Shown here: one piece after another, positions 6,287 through 8,933 of the stretch | Numbering within the stretch: the stretch's first letter is position 1 | Layout of the letters: every line of letters starts with the position of its first letter | Source of the DNA: Collinsella sp. | GTDB lineage: Bacteria > Actinomycetota > Coriobacteriia > Coriobacteriales > Coriobacteriaceae | Reading direction: 5' to 3' | Length of the DNA: 8,933 nt | Assembly (NCBI GenBank): GCA_031296755.1 | Contig: JAUMMZ010000033.1 | Location: 1 to 8,933 of the forward strand | Notes under the pieces: model-generated | Databases searched by the model: none | Told to the model about the DNA's origin: nothing | What the model saw: the letters and a program-made list of their open reading frames with translations, nothing else | Translations under genes and position numbers: made by a program

Positions 6287-8374
6287 ATGGCCGAACTTAC
6301 TGACCGCTTCGGGACCATGGTGTTCTCTGAGGAAGTCATGAAGGACTACCTCCCCAAGGACATTTGGAAGCGCCTTGCTGCAACCCTCGAGGGCGGTGAG
6401 CCGCTCGACCTGGATGTGGCCAACGCCGTTGCCCATGCCATGAAGGTCTGGGCCATCTCCAAGGGCGCGACGCACTACGCGCACTGGTTCCAGCCGCTTT
6501 CGGGCATTACTTCCGAGAAGCACGACAGCTTCCTGGAGCCCAACCACGACGGCACCGCCATTACCAAGTTTACGGGCAAGAACCTCATCCAGGGCGAGCC
6601 CGATGCCTCCAGCTTCCCCAACGGCGGCCTGCGCGCCACCTTCGAGGCCCGTGGCTACACCGCTTGGGATCCCACTAGCCCCGCCTTTATCAAGGACGAT
6701 GTCCTGTGCATCCCCACGGCTTTCTGCTCCTACACGGGCGAGGCCCTGGACAAGAAGACCCCGCTGCTGCGTTCCATGACCGCGCTCTCGCGTGAGTCTA
6801 AGCGCGTTTTGGCGCTGTTCGGTAAGACCCCCAAGAAGGTCGTTCCTTCCGTGGGCGACGAGCAGGAGTACTTCCTGATCAAGAAGGACGCCTACCGCAA
6901 GCGCAAGGACCTGGTCATTACCGGCCGCACCCTCTTTGGTGCTGCTCCATGCAAGGGTCAGGAGCTCGAGGAGCACTACTTTGGCGCTATCCGCCCCACC
7001 GTCTCGGCCTACATGAAGGACTTGGACGATGAGCTGTGGGCGCTCGGCATTCCCGCCAAGACCAAGCACAACGAGGTTGCTCCCTGCCAGCATGAGCTCG
7101 CCCCCGTCTATGGCGAAGTCAACGAGGCCATCGACCAGAACCTGGTCATGATGGAGAAAATGAAGCTCATCGCCTCCCGCCACGACTTGGTTTGCCTGCT
7201 GCACGAGAAACCCTTCGAGGGCATCAACGGTTCGGGCAAGCACAACAACTGGTCGCTTGGCACCGAGTCCGAGAATCTGCTCGATCCGGGCGACACCCCG
7301 CTCGACAACCTGCAGTTCATCGTCTTCCTCACCGCGGTGATCGAGGCCGTCGATAACTATCAGGAGCTCCTGCGTGCCTCCGTTGCCTCGGCCGGCAACG
7401 ACCATCGTCTGGGCGCCAACGAGGCTCCTCCGGCGATTATGTCCATCTTCCTGGGCGACCAGCTTACCGAGGTCGTCGAGAAGATCATCGATGGCAAGGC
7501 TTCCGTCCATGCCACGCGCGGCGTGCTCGACCTGGGCGCCGATACCCTGCCCAAGCTGATGCAGGACAACACCGACCGCAACCGCACCTCCCCGTTTGCC
7601 TTCACCGGCAATAAGTTCGAGTTCCGTGCCTGCGGCTCCGAGCAGAACGTCTCCGACTCCAACCTGGTGCTGGATGCCGCCGTGGCCAAGTCGCTCAAGT
7701 CCTTCGCCGACGCGCTTGAGGGTACGCCCGAGGATGAGTTCCAGGACGCTGCGCTCGAGTACTGCAAGAAGGTCCTGACCGACCACCAGCGCATCCTGTT
7801 CTCCGGTGACGGCTACTCCGACGAGTGGCCCGTTGAGGCCGAGAAGCGTGGTCTTGCCAACAACAAGACCACGGCCGACGCCCTGCCCGCCTTTGTTTCC
7901 GATAAGGCCATTGCGCTCTTTGAGGAGACGGGTGTCCTGACCAAGGCCGAGGCTCAGTGCCGCTACGACTGCAAGCTCGAGAAGTACAACAAGCTCATGA
8001 ACATCGAGGCCACCACGATGGTTCGCGAGGCGCGTCGTACCTATCGCCCGGTCATTACCGCCTATGCTACCAAGGTCGCTAAGGGCCTTGAGACTATACG
8101 TGCCGCCGGTGCTGAGGCCGCCATGCAGTGCGAGCAGAACACGCTCAACAAGCTCTGCAACGGCATTACCACCATCAACGACTCCATCAAGGCGCTCGAC
8201 GCCGTGCATCAGAAGGCCGAGGGCCTCGATGGTCAGGAGCAGGCCAACGTGTACGCGCACGAGGTCGTTCCCGCTATGGATGCGCTGCGTGCCGCCGTGG
8301 ATGCGATGGAGGAGATCGTGGCTGCCGACTACTGGCCGGTCCCGACCTACGACGACATCCTGTTCTACGTGTAG
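6287..8374 (+). CDS. glnN: Type III glutamine synthetase (GlnN)
   Basis: A 695-residue cytosolic enzyme that makes glutamine from glutamate, ammonia and ATP. Type III enzymes are large (about 700 residues) and dodecameric. Motifs in order: HYAHWFQPL (63-71), NGGLRATFEARGYTAWD (112-128), the metal/glutamate-binding stretch DEQEYFLI (191-198), KTKHNEVAPCQHELAP (258-273), GSGKHNNWSL (315-324), NDHRLGANEAPPAI (371-384) and FEFRACGSEQN (444-454). The C-terminal third is helical, as in the family. Upstream frame is open to 6224, but ATG 6287 follows AAGGGAG at 6 nt and yields the usual MAELTDRFG-type N-terminus. Codon choice is strongly biased (AAG, GAG, CTC, AAC), suggesting high expression. It is a single-gene unit, divergent from metF and followed by a strong terminator. 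The upstream GlnR-like array suggests nitrogen control. No truncation or missing key segment is visible. Confidence 0.97.
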   Translation: MAELTDRFGTMVFSEEVMKDYLPKDIWKRLAATLEGGEPLDLDVANAVAHAMKVWAISKGATHYAHWFQPLSGITSEKHDSFLEPNHDGTAITKFTGKNLIQGEPDASSFPNGGLRATFEARGYTAWDPTSPAFIKDDVLCIPTAFCSYTGEALDKKTPLLRSMTALSRESKRVLALFGKTPKKVVPSVGDEQEYFLIKKDAYRKRKDLVITGRTLFGAAPCKGQELEEHYFGAIRPTVSAYMKDLDDELWALGIPAKTKHNEVAPCQHELAPVYGEVNEAIDQNLVMMEKMKLIASRHDLVCLLHEKPFEGINGSGKHNNWSLGTESENLLDPGDTPLDNLQFIVFLTAVIEAVDNYQELLRASVASAGNDHRLGANEAPPAIMSIFLGDQLTEVVEKIIDGKASVHATRGVLDLGADTLPKLMQDNTDRNRTSPFAFTGNKFEFRACGSEQNVSDSNLVLDAAVAKSLKSFADALEGTPEDEFQDAALEYCKKVLTDHQRILFSGDGYSDEWPVEAEKRGLANNKTTADALPAFVSDKAIALFEETGVLTKAEAQCRYDCKLEKYNKLMNIEATTMVREARRTYRPVITAYATKVAKGLETIRAAGAEAAMQCEQNTLNKLCNGITTINDSIKALDAVHQKAEGLDGQEQANVYAHEVVPAMDALRAAVDAMEEIVAADYWPVPTYDDILFYV

Positions 8375-8401
8375 GACTGGGACAACATACCGTCACGGTT
8401 G

Positions 8402-8438
8402 AAAGCCGGGGTCCGCATTACGCGGGCCCCGGCTTTTT
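8402..8438 (+). terminator. Strong intrinsic terminator of glnN
   Basis: AAAGCCGGGGTCCGC (8402-8416) pairs with GCGGGCCCCGGCTTT (8422-8436), a 15-bp stem with one G-U pair and a 5-nt ATTAC loop. The stem runs into TTTTT (8434-8438). It starts 27 nt after the glnN stop codon. Confidence 0.95.
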
Positions 8439-8490
8439 GTTTGCGAAGGACGCTTTGAAGCCCGTTTTGCCGCCGATTTGCCTAGGTAGA

Positions 8491-8723
8491 AAGGGCTGTG
8501 GGCAAAAAACGTCAAATATGAGTACTGTCACAAGTCCTGTAACATTATTTATTTGCAAAATATGTAGTGTTACGCAACATATGTCCAAGTACTTAGCCGA
8601 TAAACGTCTGCAATTCTTTCGCTGTAGGACACCTGAGGTCTAAATCGCCTTCTGAAGGCATGAAATCGCTGTTACTAAAATGGTAACAGTACTCATATTT
8701 GCTATTTTTTGTCCACAGGCCTT
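8491..8723. mobile_element. MITE-like element with about 54-nt imperfect terminal inverted repeats
   Basis: Bases 8491-8544 and the reverse complement of 8670-8723 align without gaps. The 35-nt core (8497-8531 against 8683-8717) matches at 30 of 35 positions; it is followed by a 7-nt variable segment and then a matching GTAACA. A 6-nt outer extension (AAGGGC / AAGGCC) matches at 5 of 6. The right end carries a nested hairpin CTGTTAC-7 nt-GTAACAG (8669-8689), and the left end has the corresponding CTGTCAC-7 nt-GTAACAT. The interior (8545-8669) is AT-rich and encodes no transposase. No clear target-site duplication is visible. The element sits between the glnN terminator and the next promoter, a typical tolerated insertion site. 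It could be a non-autonomous transposon relic or a structured intergenic repeat family. Confidence 0.65.
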
Positions 8724-8777
8724 GCGATGATGCCGGGATCCGCACCCTGTCGGGGGTAGCGCGCAGAGATGTGGTGT

Positions 8778-8810
8778 AAGAGGCGGGTCATCCCCCGCCT
8801 CTTCTCTTTC
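8778..8810 (+). terminator. Hairpin with pyrimidine-rich tail, probable second terminator
   Basis: AAGAGGCGGG (8778-8787) pairs perfectly with CCCGCCTCTT (8794-8803) around a 6-nt loop, followed by CTCTTTC. The tail is only partly U, so it is weaker than the glnN terminator. It would stop read-through from glnN or from the repeat element before the next promoter. Confidence 0.6.
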
Positions 8811-8838
8811 TTGAAAGGGAGGGGACACCGCCTAGAAT
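8811..8838 (+). promoter_or_regulatory. Near-consensus sigma-70-type promoter for the last gene
   Basis: TTGAAA (8811-8816, 5/6 to TTGACA), a 16-nt spacer and TAGAAT (8833-8838, 5/6 to TATAAT). It lies immediately after the hairpin terminator and 42 nt before the ATG at 8881. It is the best promoter match I found in the window. Confidence 0.6.
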
Positions 8839-8880
8839 TCGTCGTTGGAGTAATGAAGGTGACGAATGGAAGGAAAGGCG

Positions 8881-8933
8881 ATGCCCCAAGAAGAGAGTGT
8901 ACTGCGCCTCGACCGCGACGAGGCCCTCGAGGC
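8881..8933 (+). CDS. N-terminus of an unidentified gene, cut by the window end
   Basis: Only 17 codons are visible, reading MPQEESVLRLDRDEALE, too short to name a family. The ATG at 8881 follows GGAAGGA at about 6 nt. An in-frame ATG at 8866, with AGGTG shortly before it, would add five residues (MEGKA). The frame stays open to the window edge. An upstream promoter and terminator separate it from glnN, so it starts its own transcription unit. The charged start shows no signal peptide. Confidence 0.6.
   Translation, partial: MPQEESVLRLDRDEALE

Noticed and set aside
6236..8260. 674-codon open frame on the minus strand
   Set aside because: It is antisense to glnN. Its length is explained by strong codon bias in glnN, and the L/G/V-rich translation has no recognisable domain.
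8375..8643. Plus-strand open frame continuing past the glnN terminator into the repeat
   Set aside because: It overlaps glnN out of frame, crosses the terminator hairpin, and ends in repeat-derived sequence.
8640..8828. 62-codon minus-strand open frame
   Set aside because: It runs through the promoter, the hairpin terminator and an arm of the repeat element, with no ribosome binding site. The translation is explained by the repeat.
1..8933. CRISPR array, tRNA, rRNA, phage or defence genes
   Set aside because: I saw no regularly spaced direct repeats, cloverleaf with acceptor stem, rRNA-like stretch, or proteins of such systems.

Overview
The window looks like chromosomal DNA of a high-GC, gut-type actinobacterium. 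Composition, the gene set (UPF0210/PFL protein, short MetH with a separate activation protein, type III glutamine synthetase) and Shine-Dalgarno-led starts fit Coriobacteriia, with Collinsella or a close relative as my best guess. That assignment is inference from recall, not a search.

Layout. Positions 1-140 are a 35-bp perfect inverted repeat around an inner hairpin, beginning exactly at the window edge. Positions 159-5860 hold four minus-strand genes. Read in transcription order they are metF (5860-4988), a stand-alone methionine-synthase reactivation protein (4988-4200), a short cobalamin-dependent metH (4190-1632), and, after a 108-bp gap with a hairpin and a possible promoter, a UPF0210/PFL-family gene (1523-159). 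The first three form a tight translationally coupled unit: a TAATG overlap, then a ribosome binding site overlapping the previous stop codon. Together they make 5-methyl-THF, transfer its methyl group to homocysteine through cobalamin, and repair oxidised cobalamin with AdoMet. MetH lacks its own C-terminal activation domain, so the coupled gene probably supplies it in trans.

Positions 5861-6286 form a 426-bp divergent intergenic region between metF and glnN. It holds several inverted repeats, three copies of TTGATTGG, and next to glnN an array of four 5-mers at exact 6-nt spacing that resembles an actinobacterial GlnR double box. Positions 6287-8374 encode a complete type III glutamine synthetase, closed by a strong intrinsic terminator.

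Positions 8439-8865 are non-coding. They contain a roughly 233-bp element with about 54-nt imperfect terminal inverted repeats and no transposase (MITE-like), then a second hairpin terminator and a near-consensus promoter. The promoter leads into the first 17 codons of a gene cut by the window end. I see no rRNA, tRNA, CRISPR array, transposase, phage gene or defence gene. The genes are ordinary metabolism; the unusual content lies between them.
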